Source: Paraoerskovia sediminicola
Lineage (GTDB): Bacteria > Actinomycetota > Actinomycetes > Actinomycetales > Cellulomonadaceae
Reading direction: 5' to 3'
Length of the DNA stretch: 64,000 bases
NCBI RefSeq assembly: GCF_030296575.1
Contig: NZ_AP027729.1
Coordinates: 1,984,001-2,048,000, forward strand
This document shows, in pieces, positions 20,160 through 29,480 of this stretch. The stretch's first letter is position 1; each line of letters starts with the position of its first letter. The position numbers and the translations under genes were made by a program. Below the pieces are notes generated by a model. That model ran no database searches and had not been told where the DNA came from. It was given only the letters and a program-made list of their open reading frames with translations.

Positions 20160-21503
20160 ATGCCGACGCTGCACGTCGCGATGCTCTCCGTCCACACCTC
20201 TCCGCTCGACCAGCCCGGCACCGGCGACGCCGGAGGCATGAACGTCTATGTCGTCGGGCTCGCCGAGGCTCTCGCGCGCCGCGGCGCCGAGGTCGAGATC
20301 TTCACGCGCGCGACGTCGTCCGACCAACCCCGGTCCCACCGGCTCTCGCCGGGGGTGACCGTGCGGCACGTCGCCGCGGGCCCGTACGAGGGGCTCGACA
20401 AGAACGACCTGCCCGGGCAGCTCTGCGCGTTCGCCGCCGGGGTGCTGCGGACCGAGGCCGGTCGCGAGGTCGGCTGGTACGACGTCGTCCACGCCCACTA
20501 CTGGCTCTCCGGCGAGGTCGGCTGGCTCGTCGCGGACCGGTGGGACGTCCCGCTGGTGCAGTCGATGCACACGATGGCGCGCGTGAAGAACGCCGCCCTC
20601 GCCCCGGGGGACGCGCCCGAGCCCCTCGGCCGCATCATCGGGGAGGAGCAGGTCGTCGCCGAGGCCGACGCCCTCGTGGCCTCCACCGGCGCCGAGGCCG
20701 AGGATCTGGTCGACCACTACGGGGCGGTCCCGGAGGCCGTGCACGTCGTCGCGCCCGGGGTCGACCTCGCGACGTTCAGCCCCTCGCCGGCGGGCACCGA
20801 CCGGGCGGCGCTGCGGGCGGACCTGATCGGCGGGCAAGGGCTGTCCGGACCGGGTGCGGGGCGGGACCGCGAGCCGGATCGGGACCCGGTGCCCGGGTCG
20901 GCCGAGAGCTCATCGGACCGTCCGCTCGTCCTGTTCGCCGGTCGCGTGCAGCCCCTCAAGGGCCCCGACGTGCTCGTCCGCGCGCTCGCCGTCATGCGCT
21001 CCGCGGGCGAGCCGGTGCCCCGCCTCGTCGTGCTCGGCGGGTCCTCCGGACGTTCGTCGTCGGTCCGCGAGCTCGAGGCGCTCGCCCACCAGGAGGGCGT
21101 CGCGGACGTCGTGTCCGTCCGACCGCCCGCGACCCGTGAGGAGCTAGCGCAGTGGTTCCGCGCGGCGGACGTGGTCGCGGTCCCGTCGCACAACGAGTCG
21201 TTCGGGCTCGTGGCGGCCGAGGCGCAGGCGTGCGGGACCCCGGTGCTCGCCGCGGCCGTCGGGGGCCTGCGCACCGTCGTGGAGGACGGCGTGACGGGCG
21301 TGCTCGTCGAGGACCACGACCCCGTCACGTGGGCGGCGGAGATCGGTGCGCTGCTCCGCGACGACGTGCGGCGCACGGCGCTCGGTGCGGGCGCCGTCGC
21401 GGCGCGCGACCGGTTCGGCTGGGACGTCGCCGCGGACCGGATGCTCGAGGTCTACGCCGCGGCGGGCGTCAGCCGACGCGCTCGGCGACGAGCACGGGGA
21501 TGA
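20160..21503 (+). CDS. mshA: D-inositol-3-phosphate glycosyltransferase MshA
   Basis: First committed enzyme of mycothiol synthesis: it transfers GlcNAc from UDP-GlcNAc to inositol 3-phosphate. A GT4 protein of 447 aa; [19 protein letters not shown] near the N-terminus is the MshA signature, with [12 protein letters not shown] and a C-terminal GT4 core ([36 protein letters not shown]). A 30-residue polar insert sits near residues 225-255 between the two Rossmann domains. Its 3' end overlaps the convergent reductase gene by 35 nt. Confidence 0.93.
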   Translation: MPTLHVAMLSVHTSPLDQPGTGDAGGMNVYVVGLAEALARRGAEVEIFTRATSSDQPRSHRLSPGVTVRHVAAGPYEGLDKNDLPGQLCAFAAGVLRTEAGREVGWYDVVHAHYWLSGEVGWLVADRWDVPLVQSMHTMARVKNAALAPGDAPEPLGRIIGEEQVVAEADALVASTGAEAEDLVDHYGAVPEAVHVVAPGVDLATFSPSPAGTDRAALRADLIGGQGLSGPGAGRDREPDRDPVPGSAESSSDRPLVLFAGRVQPLKGPDVLVRALAVMRSAGEPVPRLVVLGGSSGRSSSVRELEALAHQEGVADVVSVRPPATREELAQWFRAADVVAVPSHNESFGLVAAEAQACGTPVLAAAVGGLRTVVEDGVTGVLVEDHDPVTWAAEIGALLRDDVRRTALGAGAVAARDRFGWDVAADRMLEVYAAAGVSRRARRRARG

Positions 21504-21906
21504 GCCGGTCGGTCCGGGCGGCGTAGGCGTCGTAGTCGGGCCACACGGCGGTGCCGCGCTCCCACCAGGCCTGGCGCTCGGCGCCGTGCACCTCGCGCAC
21601 CGTGTAGTCGTGCCGCTCGGCGGCGTCCTGCACCTCGACGTCCGGGTGGGCGAGCAGGTTGCGGTACCAGACCGGGTGCTTCGGGTCGCCACCCTTCGAG
21701 GCGAAGAGGGCGTAGCTGCCTTCGTGCTCGACGCGCATGAGCGGCACCTTGCGGACCTTCCCGGACGCGGCACCGAGCATCGTCACGACGACGATCGGGA
21801 CGCCTCGCATGGTGTTGCCCTCGGCGCCGTGCGTGCGCTCGAACAGCTCGACCTGGTCGGCCGCCTGGCTGTGGGGACTGGGGACGTACTCTCCGGTGAT
21901 CGGCAT
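21469..21906 (-). CDS. Nitroreductase/deazaflavin (F420)-dependent oxidoreductase family protein
   Basis: A 145-aa protein of the DDN/F420-binding split-barrel type: [20 protein letters not shown] and [15 protein letters not shown] are family hallmarks, as is [17 protein letters not shown] near the end. Members bind F420 or flavin and reduce diverse substrates; its own substrate cannot be told. I start at [10 protein letters not shown] (21906); longer versions add an untypical Arg/Cys-rich leader. It overlaps mshA tail to tail and is divergent from gpmA. Confidence 0.84.
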   Translation of the reverse strand: MPITGEYVPSPHSQAADQVELFERTHGAEGNTMRGVPIVVVTMLGAASGKVRKVPLMRVEHEGSYALFASKGGDPKHPVWYRNLLAHPDVEVQDAAERHDYTVREVHGAERQAWWERGTAVWPDYDAYAARTDRLIPVLVAERVG

Positions 21907-21974
21907 GTGTCCATTCAAGCACCGACGGCGGACCACCAGCCGGGACAGCACCTGCCACGACCCGACCGGCGGGG

Positions 21975-21980
21975 CATGAT
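21975..21980 (+). promoter_or_regulatory. -10-like hexamer before gpmA
   Basis: CATGAT six bases before the gpmA ATG, matching the leaderless spacing seen at other genes in the window. Confidence 0.4.
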
Positions 21981-21986
21981 GGGCCC

Positions 21987-22724
21987 ATGACATACACACT
22001 CGTGCTCCTGCGCCACGGCGAGAGCGAATGGAACGCCAAGAACCTCTTCACCGGCTGGGTCGACGTCCCGCTGTCGGAGGCCGGCACGGCCGAGGCCAAG
22101 CGGGGCGGCACCCTGCTGACGGACGCGGGCGTCCTGCCGGACGTCGTCCACACCTCGCTGCTGCGCCGCGCGATCATGACCTCGAACCTCGCGCTCGACG
22201 CAGCCGACCGCCACTGGATCCCGGTCAAGCGGAACTGGCGCCTCAACGAGCGCCACTACGGTGCGCTCCAGGGCAAGAACAAGAAGGAGACGCTCGAGGA
22301 GTACGGCAACGAGCAGTTCATGCTCTGGCGCCGTTCGTACGACACGCCGCCGCCCGAGATCGAGCTGGGCAGCGAGTACTCGCAGGACTCGGACCCGCGC
22401 TACGCCGACGCCCCGGTCGTCAAGACCGAGTGCCTCAAGGACGTGCTCGAGCGCGCGCTGCCGTACTGGGACGGTGAGATCGTCCCCGACCTCAAGGCCG
22501 GCAAGACGGTGCTCGTCGCGGCCCACGGCAACTCGCTGCGCGCGATCATCAAGCACCTCGACGGCATCTCCGACGAGGACATCGCCGGCCTCAACGTGCC
22601 GACGGGTATCCCGCTGCTCTACGAGCTGGACGAGGACCTGAAGCCGGTCACCAAGGGCGGGCAGTACCTCGACCCGGCGGCCGCCGCCGACGCGATCGCC
22701 GCGGTCGCGAACCAGGGTCGCTGA
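21987..22724 (+). CDS. gpmA: 2,3-bisphosphoglycerate-dependent phosphoglycerate mutase
   Basis: Glycolytic interconversion of 3- and 2-phosphoglycerate; 245 aa. The catalytic histidine lies in [11 protein letters not shown] (residues 6-16), [10 protein letters not shown] and [17 protein letters not shown] contain the other active-site residues. Usual length. Beside phoU and senX3-regX3, a common actinobacterial order. A 22-bp stem terminator follows. Confidence 0.97.
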   Translation: MTYTLVLLRHGESEWNAKNLFTGWVDVPLSEAGTAEAKRGGTLLTDAGVLPDVVHTSLLRRAIMTSNLALDAADRHWIPVKRNWRLNERHYGALQGKNKKETLEEYGNEQFMLWRRSYDTPPPEIELGSEYSQDSDPRYADAPVVKTECLKDVLERALPYWDGEIVPDLKAGKTVLVAAHGNSLRAIIKHLDGISDEDIAGLNVPTGIPLLYELDEDLKPVTKGGQYLDPAAAADAIAAVANQGR

Positions 22725-22743
22725 CCTCGGTCACCGCTGCCGC

Positions 22744-22790
22744 TACGACGACGGCCCCGCACCCTCGAAGGGTGCGGGGCCGTCGTCGTA
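22744..22790. terminator. Bidirectional terminator between gpmA and phoU
   Basis: A perfect 22-bp stem (22744-22765 pairs with 22769-22790) around loop CGA. It lies between convergent genes. The right arm, GCCGTCGTCGTA, resembles those of two other terminators in the window. Confidence 0.9.
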
Positions 22791-22803
22791 ACGGACTGTG
22801 CGG

Positions 22804-23484
22804 TCAGTGCGTGGTCGTCCCCGAGGTCGGGGTCTCCATCGCGGCGTCCGAGAACTCGCCGGTGACGAGGAACGTGACGCGCTCGGCGATCGACACCCCG
22901 TGGTCGCCGAAGCGCTCGTAGTAGCGGCTCAGGAGCGTCACGTCGACCGTCTCCTGGGTGCTGCCGCTCCACTCGCCGCCGAGCATCGCGGCGAAGTTGC
23001 CGGTGTGGAGCTCGTCCAGCACGTCGTCGTTCTGCTCGATCTGCGCCGCGCTCTCGAGGTCGCGGGTCTGGAGAAGGCTCTCGACGCGGCGGGCGACGCC
23101 CGTCGCCGCCTCGTGCATCCGCGTGAACTCGTCGACGAGCGACGGGACCGCGACGACGGGGTAGCGGCCGCGGGCGACCTGGGCGATGTGACGGGCGAGG
23201 TCGCCCATCCGCTCCAGGGTCGCGCTCATGCGCAGCGCGCTGACGACGACCCGCAGGTCGGTCGCGACCGGCGCCTGCTGCGCGAGGAGGAGCACGCAGC
23301 GGGAGTCGAGCTCGCGCTCGATCTCGTCGATGGCCTGGTCGGCGACGATGACCTCCTGGGCCAGCGCCAGGTCGGAGCCGAGGAGCGCTCGCCCCGCCTT
23401 GTCGATCGCCTGGGCGACGAGCGAGCTCATCTCCACGAGGTCGTCGCCGACCTGCTTCAGCTCTGCCTCGAAGATCTCGCGCAT
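22804..23484 (-). CDS. phoU: Phosphate signalling regulator PhoU
   Basis: Links the Pst transporter state to the phosphate sensor kinase and limits phosphate uptake. 226 aa; two PhoU three-helix repeats with metal-site motifs ATLERMGDLARHIAQ and YYERFGDHGVSIAERV. I chose ATG at 23484 because GGAGGGG sits six bases upstream; the GTG at 23499 would put that ribosome site inside the gene. Divergent from senX3, with PHO-box-like repeats between them. Confidence 0.94.
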   Translation of the reverse strand: MREIFEAELKQVGDDLVEMSSLVAQAIDKAGRALLGSDLALAQEVIVADQAIDEIERELDSRCVLLLAQQAPVATDLRVVVSALRMSATLERMGDLARHIAQVARGRYPVVAVPSLVDEFTRMHEAATGVARRVESLLQTRDLESAAQIEQNDDVLDELHTGNFAAMLGGEWSGSTQETVDVTLLSRYYERFGDHGVSIAERVTFLVTGEFSDAAMETPTSGTTTH

Positions 23485-23643
23485 GTGTTGCCCCTCCACA
23501 GGAGCCCGGAGGCTCCCTCATCGTGTCCTGACGCCCGGTCGAGCGCCGCTGCGACCGTCGGCGCGGGTCCGGACGTCGCTGAGCGCCGGGGGACCGGACG
23601 GTCGTCTCCGCGCGGTCGTCGCGCGGACGCGCCCAGTGTGACA

Positions 23644-23665
23644 CCTGCACTAGAGTCTGTGCAGG
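23644..23665. repeat. Inverted repeat upstream of phoU
   Basis: CCTGCAC and GTGCAGG, 7-nt complementary arms around an 8-nt centre, in the phoU-senX3 divergent region next to the PHO-like repeats. It could be an operator or a leader hairpin. Confidence 0.4.
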
Positions 23666-23670
23666 CGCGG

Positions 23671-23713
23671 GGGTGAACCCGGGGGCCCTCCGGGTGAACA
23701 GTCGGTGACATGT
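23671..23713 (-). promoter_or_regulatory. PHO-box-like direct repeats between phoU and senX3
   Basis: On the minus strand, TGTCACCGACT (23703-23713) is followed in exact 11-nt phase by GTTCACCCGGA (23692-23702), and another GTTCACCC occurs at 23671-23678, 21 nt from the previous unit. These match the GTTCACC repeats bound by PhoP/RegX3-type regulators. The position suits control of phoU, senX3-regX3 or both. Confidence 0.6.
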
Positions 23714-23769
23714 GTGGCCGGACCGCTCCCGGGCCGCATCGTTCGTCGGGCCGGAGCCGCTCGCCCCCG

Positions 23770-23775
23770 TAGGCT
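23770..23775 (+). promoter_or_regulatory. -10 hexamer of leaderless type before senX3
   Basis: TAGGCT six bases before the senX3 GTG, no ribosome site. Confidence 0.55.
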
Positions 23776-23781
23776 GACGAC

Positions 23782-25065
23782 GTGATCGGGGAGGCCGAGG
23801 GTGTCATCAACGGCGTGAGCGTGCTCGCCGCCGGCATCGTCGGCGTCGTGGTCGGCGTGGTCGCCGCCATCGCCTTCCGGTTCAGCGAGCGCGTGCAGAA
23901 GGCCCAGCCCGAGGAGCCGTCGTCGGAGCTCGACGAAGGGCTGATCCGCGTCCTGGCCGTCCTGAGGTCCGCTGCGGTCGTCCTCGACGGCGACGGCGAG
24001 GTGCTGCGGGCGAGCCCGCCCGCGTACGCCCTGGGCGTGGTGCGGGACGACGCGATCGCCCACGCCTCGATCCGGGAGCTGGTCGACGCCGTCCGCCGGG
24101 ACGGGGTGATCCGCGACGAGGAGCTCGACCTGCCGCGCGGGCCCGCGGGCCGCGGCATGGTCGTCCTGCAGGTCCGCGTCGCGCAGATCTCGCCCGACCA
24201 CATCCTCGTCTTCGCCGAGGACCGCACCGAGGCCCGCCGGGTCGAGATGATCCGGCGCGACTTCGTCGTCAACGTCTCGCACGAGCTCAAGACGCCCGTC
24301 GGGGCGCTCGCGCTGCTGGCCGAGACCGTGCAGGACGCGGCGGACGACCCGGTCGCGGTGCGACGGTTCAGCGAGCGGATGCAGCGGGAGGCCAAGCGCC
24401 TCTCCGCGCTCGTGCACGAGATCATCGAGCTGTCGCGGCTGCAGGTCGCGGGGGCCCTCCAGGAGGTCGCCGTCGTCGAGGTCCGGGGCGTGGTCGAGGA
24501 GGCCGTCGACCGGTCCCGGACCGCTGCGCAGGCCAAGGGGATCACCATCGCCGCCGGCGGGGCGCTCGACACGACCGTGTACGGCGACCACGGGCTGCTC
24601 GTCACCGCGCTGCGGAACCTCCTCGACAACGCCGTCTCCTACTCCGGCTCCGGCACCCGTGTCGGGGTCGGGGTGTCCGTCGAGGACGACGGCCTGGTGC
24701 AGATCGCCGTGGTGGACCAGGGGATCGGTATCGCCCCGGAGGCCCGGGAGCGCGTCTTCGAACGGTTCTACCGGGTCGACCCCGCACGGTCGAGGGACAC
24801 CGGCGGGACCGGTCTGGGGCTCAGCATCGTCAAGCACGTCGCGGCCGACCACGGCGGGGACGTCACGATGTGGTCCGAACCCGGTCGAGGCTCCACCTTC
24901 ACGCTCCGGATCCCCTCGGCGCAGAACGCGCGCCCCGACCAGGACCTCGGGCCGGTGGTCGAGAACCCCGCGGACGGCGGGGCGACGCGAGAACCACAGC
25001 AGGACAGCGCGCGAGCGACACCGACGACAGACGACGCAACGACGGAGAAGGAGGTGGGTGCGTGA
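23782..25065 (+). CDS. senX3: Phosphate-sensing histidine kinase SenX3
   Basis: Membrane histidine kinase of 427 aa that phosphorylates RegX3 when phosphate is scarce. One clear hydrophobic segment (about residues 8-32), a PAS-like domain (about 55-150), a HisKA box NVSHELKTPVGAL with H167, then the ATPase domain with N box LRNLLDNAVSYS, G1 DQGIGIAP and G2 GGTGLGLSIVKHVA. A disordered tail of about 45 residues follows. It overlaps regX3 by four bases and sits beside phoU and pst, which supports the phosphate role. Confidence 0.93.
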   Translation: MIGEAEGVINGVSVLAAGIVGVVVGVVAAIAFRFSERVQKAQPEEPSSELDEGLIRVLAVLRSAAVVLDGDGEVLRASPPAYALGVVRDDAIAHASIRELVDAVRRDGVIRDEELDLPRGPAGRGMVVLQVRVAQISPDHILVFAEDRTEARRVEMIRRDFVVNVSHELKTPVGALALLAETVQDAADDPVAVRRFSERMQREAKRLSALVHEIIELSRLQVAGALQEVAVVEVRGVVEEAVDRSRTAAQAKGITIAAGGALDTTVYGDHGLLVTALRNLLDNAVSYSGSGTRVGVGVSVEDDGLVQIAVVDQGIGIAPEARERVFERFYRVDPARSRDTGGTGLGLSIVKHVAADHGGDVTMWSEPGRGSTFTLRIPSAQNARPDQDLGPVVENPADGGATREPQQDSARATPTTDDATTEKEVGA

Positions 25066-25765
25066 CGCGCATCCTGGTGGTCGAGGACGAGGAGTCGTAC
25101 CGCGACCCGTTGACGTACCAGCTCGAGCGGGAGGGCTACGAGGTCGCAGCGGCGGCGGACGGGATCGCGGGTCTCACGGCGTACGACGAGGGCGGCGCCG
25201 ACATCGTGCTGCTCGACCTCATGCTGCCAGGGCTCAGCGGGACGGAGGTGTGCCGCGAGCTCCGTCTGCGCGGCGACGTGCCCGTCATCATGCTGACGGC
25301 CAAGGACTCCGAGATCGACAAGGTCGTGGGGCTCGAGCTCGGGGCGGACGACTACGTTACCAAGCCGTACTCGTTCCGCGAGCTCCTCGCGCGCGTCCGC
25401 GCGGTGCTCCGCCGTCGCGGCGGAGAGGTCCAGAGCGTCGAGACCTCCGACGACGACTCGTCGCTCACGGTCGGGCCGGTGGATCTGGACGTCGACCGTC
25501 ACACGGTCACCGTGCGCGGCGAGGCGGTGGCCTTCCCGCTGAAGGAGTTCGAGCTGCTGGAGCTGCTGCTGCGCAACGCGGGGCGGGTCCTGACGCGGGG
25601 CCAGCTCATCGACCGGGTCTGGGGTCCGACTACGTCGGGGACACCAAGACGCTCGACGTCCACGTCAAGCGGATCCGCGCGAAGATCGAGAGCGACCCCT
25701 CGTCGCCGACCCTCCTGGTGACGGTGCGCGGCCTCGGCTACAAGATCGAGGACGACGAGGTCTGA
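25062..25765 (+). CDS. regX3: Phosphate response regulator RegX3, with one frame break
   Basis: OmpR-family regulator of 234 aa after repair. Receiver domain with acidic pocket EDEES and phospho-acceptor D52 in VLLDLMLPG, conserved lysine in DDYVTKPYSF, then the winged helix DNA-binding domain. The frame breaks at the GGGG run 25621-25624: RGQLIDRVWG continues as SDYVGDTKTLDVHVKRIR in the next frame if one G is added. The break would remove the recognition helix, so the uncorrected protein could not bind DNA. Its likely targets are the 11-nt repeats near phoU and pstS. Confidence 0.9.
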
Positions 25766-25766
25766 C

Positions 25767-25807
25767 CGTCCCGGCCGGCCCGTCCCGGCCGGCCCGTCCC
25801 GGCCGGC
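25767..25807. repeat. Three tandem 14-nt units after regX3
   Basis: CGTCCCGGCCGGCC is repeated at 25767, 25781 and 25795 (last copy lacks the final base). Each unit contains the palindrome GGCCGGCC/CCGGCCGG, so the array can fold and may act as a terminator for senX3-regX3. Confidence 0.7.
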
Positions 25808-25952
25808 TTCCCGGCAGTGACGGGTCCAGGCCTGACCGGCCGGGCCGCGAGGTCGAGGACGACCTCGCGGCAGGCTGCCCGTGCGAATTCTGGTGTGACC
25901 AAGGGCACAGCGCGAGCGGAGATCGCCCGGACGTGCTGAGCGGCCAGGCACT

Positions 25953-25996
25953 GTTCACCCTCCGTTCACCCTCGTGGCCCGTGCGCTTCACTCACC
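25953..25996 (+). promoter_or_regulatory. PHO box array upstream of pstS
   Basis: GTTCACCCTCC (25953-25963) and GTTCACCCTCG (25964-25974) are adjacent 11-nt repeats matching the actinobacterial PHO box. A fourth-phase unit CTTCACTCACC (25986-25996) is also in register (8 of 11 matches to the first), ending five bases before a TAGCGT -10 hexamer. Confidence 0.82.
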
Positions 25997-26001
25997 ATCC
26001 T

Positions 26002-26007
26002 TAGCGT
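26002..26007 (+). promoter_or_regulatory. -10 hexamer of pstS
   Basis: TAGCGT, five bases after the last PHO-like unit, giving a leader of about 50 nt. No separate -35 is visible, as expected where an activator replaces it. Confidence 0.5.
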
Positions 26008-26064
26008 CGGGCACGTCAACGGCACCTGCCGTGACGACCGACGCTGAACAGGATGGAACGACAC

Positions 26065-27186
26065 GTGAAGCTCAGCCGAATCTCCCGCGTGGGTACCGCA
26101 GTCGCCGTGGGCGCGCTCGCACTCACTCTGACCGCGTGCGGCTCGGACGACCCGGTCGGCGACGCCGCGGGTGGCGACGACAGCGCTGCGACCTCGGACG
26201 AGGCGACGCTCAGCGGCTCGCTCAACGGTGCCGGTGCCAGCTCCCAGGAGGCCGCGATGAACGCGTGGCGTGCCGGGTTCCAGAGCGCCCAGCCCGACGT
26301 GACCGTCAACTACGACCCCATCGGCTCGGGCGGTGGCCGCACGAACTTCATCGAGGGCGCGACGTCGTTCGCCGGCTCCGACGCGGCGCTGGACGACGAG
26401 GAGATCGTCGACGCGCAGGCACGCTGCCTCGACGGCGACGTCCTCGAGCTCCCCATGTACATCAGCCCCATCGCGGTGATCTTCAACCTCGAGGGCGTCG
26501 ACCAGCTCAAGCTCGACGCTCCGACGATCGCGGGGATCTTCAACGGCGACATCACGAGCTGGGACGACCCGGCGATCGCCGAGCAGAACCCTGACGCGAC
26601 GCTCCCCGCCACGGCCGTCACCCCCGTGAACCGCTCGGACGAGTCCGGCACCACGGAGAACTTCACGGAGTACCTCGTCGCGGCGGCGGGCGACGCCTGG
26701 CCGCACGAGGCCTCCGGCGACTGGCCCGTCTCGGGCACCCAGTCGGCCCAGGGCACCTCCGGTGTCGTGCAGACGGTCCAGGGCGGCGACGGGACGATCG
26801 GCTACGCCGACGCGTCGCAGGCCGGCGACCTCGGCACGGTCGAGGTGAAGGTCGGCGAGGAGTACGTCCCGTACTCCCCGGAGGCCGCCGCCAAGGTCGT
26901 GGACGCCTCGGAGAACATCGAGGGTCGCGGTCAGTACGACTTCGCGCTCGAGCTCGCTCGCGACACGACCGAGTCGGGCGCCTACCCGATCGTCCTCGTG
27001 TCGTACCACCTCGCGTGCGCCCAGTACGAGGACCAGGCCGAGGCCGACCTCGTCAAGGGCTTCCTCGGCTACGTCGCGAGCCCCGAGGGCCAGGAGGCCT
27101 CGGCCTCCGCCGCTGGGTCCGCGCCGATCTCCGACGCGCTCCGCACCGAGGTCACCACCGCGATCGACGCCATCGGCGTCAAGTGA
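26065..27186 (+). CDS. pstS: Phosphate ABC transporter substrate-binding lipoprotein PstS
   Basis: Binds phosphate outside the membrane and hands it to PstC/PstA; 373 aa. Lipoprotein signal peptide with lipobox LTAC (Cys at about residue 26), an acidic Ser/Asp linker and phosphate-site motifs NGAGASSQEAAM, GSGGGRTNFIEGATSFAGSD and RSDESGTTENF. I prefer GTG at 26065 (VKLSRISR) over ATG at 26053, which lacks a spaced ribosome site. First gene of the pst operon, behind the PHO boxes. Confidence 0.96.
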   Translation: MKLSRISRVGTAVAVGALALTLTACGSDDPVGDAAGGDDSAATSDEATLSGSLNGAGASSQEAAMNAWRAGFQSAQPDVTVNYDPIGSGGGRTNFIEGATSFAGSDAALDDEEIVDAQARCLDGDVLELPMYISPIAVIFNLEGVDQLKLDAPTIAGIFNGDITSWDDPAIAEQNPDATLPATAVTPVNRSDESGTTENFTEYLVAAAGDAWPHEASGDWPVSGTQSAQGTSGVVQTVQGGDGTIGYADASQAGDLGTVEVKVGEEYVPYSPEAAAKVVDASENIEGRGQYDFALELARDTTESGAYPIVLVSYHLACAQYEDQAEADLVKGFLGYVASPEGQEASASAAGSAPISDALRTEVTTAIDAIGVK

Positions 27187-27191
27187 TCGTC

Positions 27192-27215
27192 GCCGGCCCC
27201 GCCCGCGGGGCCGGC
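27192..27215 (+). terminator. Attenuator-like hairpin between pstS and pstC
   Basis: Perfect 10-bp stem GCCGGCCCCG / CGGGGCCGGC with a 4-nt loop, six bases after the pstS stop. It probably lets pstS be made in excess over the membrane and ATPase genes, either by partial termination or by protecting the pstS 3' end. Confidence 0.65.
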
Positions 27216-27414
27216 ACCGTCGGGGGCTGACGCACGACGCCCCGTCGCAGCAGCAACTGCAGGGCACGCCGCCGGTGGCCGGGTCGGGACTCCGACCGGG
27301 TCACCGGCATCGGCGTGACACGCCCCGGCGTCCGGGGCAGGATCGGTAGGACGGCACCACCAGCGACGTGAGCGTGACCCTCGGGCAGGCGCTCGGACCA
27401 CAGAAGGAGCTTCC

Positions 27415-28398
27415 GTGACCACCACGGCACAGCAGGACGCACCGCGCGTGCGTACGCGACGCCGACGCTCGAGCGACCGTGGCGTCAACCGAGCGTTCCG
27501 CATCACCGCCACCGGTGCCGGGGCGCTGATCCTCGCGGTCCTCGCCGCGGTCGCGATCTTCCTCGTGATCGAGGCGTGGCCGTCGATCAGCGCCGGGAGC
27601 GAGACTCTCGCCGAGAGCATCTCGTGGTTCCCCGAGGACGCGAACCTCCTGACGTTCGTGGGCCCGCTGGTCTTCGGCACGCTCCTCGGCTCGGCGCTGG
27701 CCATGCTCATCGCGGTGCCGCTCGCCATCGGCATCGCGCTCTTCATCTCGCACTACGCGCCGCGCCGCATGGCGCAGGCGCTCGGCTACGTCATCGACCT
27801 GCTGGCCGCCATCCCCTCGGTGGTCTACGGGCTCTGGGGCGCGATCGTCGTGACGCCGGTCGTGCAGCCGGTCTGGGAGTGGTTGTCCTCGACCCTCGGG
27901 TGGATCCCGCTCTTCGCGGGGCCTGCGGCGAACCCGGCGCGCGTCATGCTCACGGTCGCGGTCGTCCTGGCGGTGATGATCCTGCCGATCATCACCGCGG
28001 TCAGCCGCGAGGTGTTCCTCCAGACCCCGCGCCTGCACGAGGAGGCCGCGCTGGCCCTCGGGGCGACGCGCTGGGAGATGATCCGCACGGCGGTCCTGCC
28101 GTTCGCCCGCTCCGGGATCATCTCCGCGTCGATGCTGGGCCTCGGCCGCGCGCTCGGCGAGACGATGGCGGTGCTCATGATCCTGTCGCCCGGGGCCATG
28201 TACTCGTTCGCGGTGCTGCAGGCCGGTCAGCAGCAGACGATCGCGGCGAACATCGCCGCGCAGTACCCCGAGGCCTCGGGCCTCGGCGTGAGCACCCTGA
28301 TCGCCACCGGGCTCGCACTCTTCGTCATCACCATGGCCGTGAACATGGCCGCGCGTGCGATCGTCGCGCGTCGCAAGGACTTCTCGGGGGCCAACTGA
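27415..28398 (+). CDS. pstC: Phosphate ABC transporter permease PstC
   Basis: One of two membrane subunits of the phosphate importer; 327 aa, six hydrophobic segments. The EAA loop that docks the ATPase is seen in LHEEAALALGATRWEMIRTAVLP. GTG start with GAAGGAG about six bases upstream. The 228-nt gap after pstS holds a hairpin. pstA starts one base after its stop. Confidence 0.95.
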   Translation: MTTTAQQDAPRVRTRRRRSSDRGVNRAFRITATGAGALILAVLAAVAIFLVIEAWPSISAGSETLAESISWFPEDANLLTFVGPLVFGTLLGSALAMLIAVPLAIGIALFISHYAPRRMAQALGYVIDLLAAIPSVVYGLWGAIVVTPVVQPVWEWLSSTLGWIPLFAGPAANPARVMLTVAVVLAVMILPIITAVSREVFLQTPRLHEEAALALGATRWEMIRTAVLPFARSGIISASMLGLGRALGETMAVLMILSPGAMYSFAVLQAGQQQTIAANIAAQYPEASGLGVSTLIATGLALFVITMAVNMAARAIVARRKDFSGAN

Positions 28399-28399
28399 C

Positions 28400-29371
28400 A
28401 TGACCGCCACCACAGCTTCCCCGCAGCCGGCCGCGCCCCGCTCGGACCGCTCCGACGAGGTGCGCAAGGCGCTCCGCACGGTCGACACCGGGCGCCGCCG
28501 CAAGGACCGCGCGATGCAGGTCGTCGTGTACGTCGCCTTCGCGCTGGCCGTGATCCCGCTGATCTCGGTCGCCTGGACGGTCCTGTCCAACGGGATCGAG
28601 CGGTTCGACTGGTACTTCCTCACGCACTCGATGCGCGGGGTGTTCGGCGGCATGGACGCCGGCGGGATCTACCACGCGATCGTCGGCACGTTCGAGATCA
28701 CGCTCGGCGCCACGATCATCTCGGTGCCCATCGGGATCCTGACGGCGATCTACCTCGTCGAGTACGGCCGGGGTTCGCTGGCACGATCGGTGACGTTCTT
28801 CGTCGACGTCATGACGGGCATCCCGTCGATCGTCGCCGGTCTGTTCGCCTACGCGCTCTTCGCGGTCTTCTTCGGCCCCGGCATCAGCATGGGCATCATG
28901 GGTTCGATCGCCCTGTCCGTGCTGATGATCCCGGTGGTCGTGCGGTCGACCGAGGAGATGCTCAAGCTCGTCCCCAACGAGCTCCGCGAGGCGTCCTACG
29001 CGCTCGGGGTGCCCAAGTGGCTGACCATCGTCAAGGTCGTGTTGCGCACCGCCACGGCCGGGATCGTCACGGGTGTCATGCTCGCGGTCGCCCGCGTCAT
29101 CGGTGAGACCGCCCCGCTGCTGATCACGGTCGGTGTCATCGACTCGATCAACTTCAACCTCTTCGACGGTCGCATGATGACGCTCCCGGTGTACGTCTAC
29201 CGCCAGTACTCGCAGGGCTACGTGCCGTGCAACGATGCTTCTGCGGTCTGCATCCCGGAGATCAACTTCGACCGCGCCTGGGCGGCGGCCCTGACGCTGA
29301 TCCTCATCGTCATGGTCCTCAACATCCTCGCGCGGCTCGTCTCGCGCTACTTCTCACCCAAGATCCGCTGA
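28400..29371 (+). CDS. pstA: Phosphate ABC transporter permease PstA
   Basis: Second membrane subunit; 323 aa. The first 45 residues are cytoplasmic and charged; six hydrophobic segments follow. EAA loop: [42 protein letters not shown] is the PstA-typical segment. A 35-residue loop near the C-terminus ([14 protein letters not shown]) contains two cysteines that could form a disulfide outside the cell. pstB follows after 109 nt. Confidence 0.95.
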   Translation: MTATTASPQPAAPRSDRSDEVRKALRTVDTGRRRKDRAMQVVVYVAFALAVIPLISVAWTVLSNGIERFDWYFLTHSMRGVFGGMDAGGIYHAIVGTFEITLGATIISVPIGILTAIYLVEYGRGSLARSVTFFVDVMTGIPSIVAGLFAYALFAVFFGPGISMGIMGSIALSVLMIPVVVRSTEEMLKLVPNELREASYALGVPKWLTIVKVVLRTATAGIVTGVMLAVARVIGETAPLLITVGVIDSINFNLFDGRMMTLPVYVYRQYSQGYVPCNDASAVCIPEINFDRAWAAALTLILIVMVLNILARLVSRYFSPKIR

Positions 29372-29480
29372 CGGTCCGGCAGCTGCGCGGGCACGACCCG
29401 CGCAGCCCCCGGCAGCGCACCACGACACAGCAGACGAGCAGCTCTGCACGACACTCTCGGCACAGACAAGGAACCAGACG

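Noticed and set aside
18996-21503. A single 835-aa lactonase-glycosyltransferase fusion
   Set aside because: The join runs through out-of-frame Arg/Pro sequence after a GGGG run. Adding one G restores a natural lactonase end before the mshA start, which has its own -10-like hexamer.
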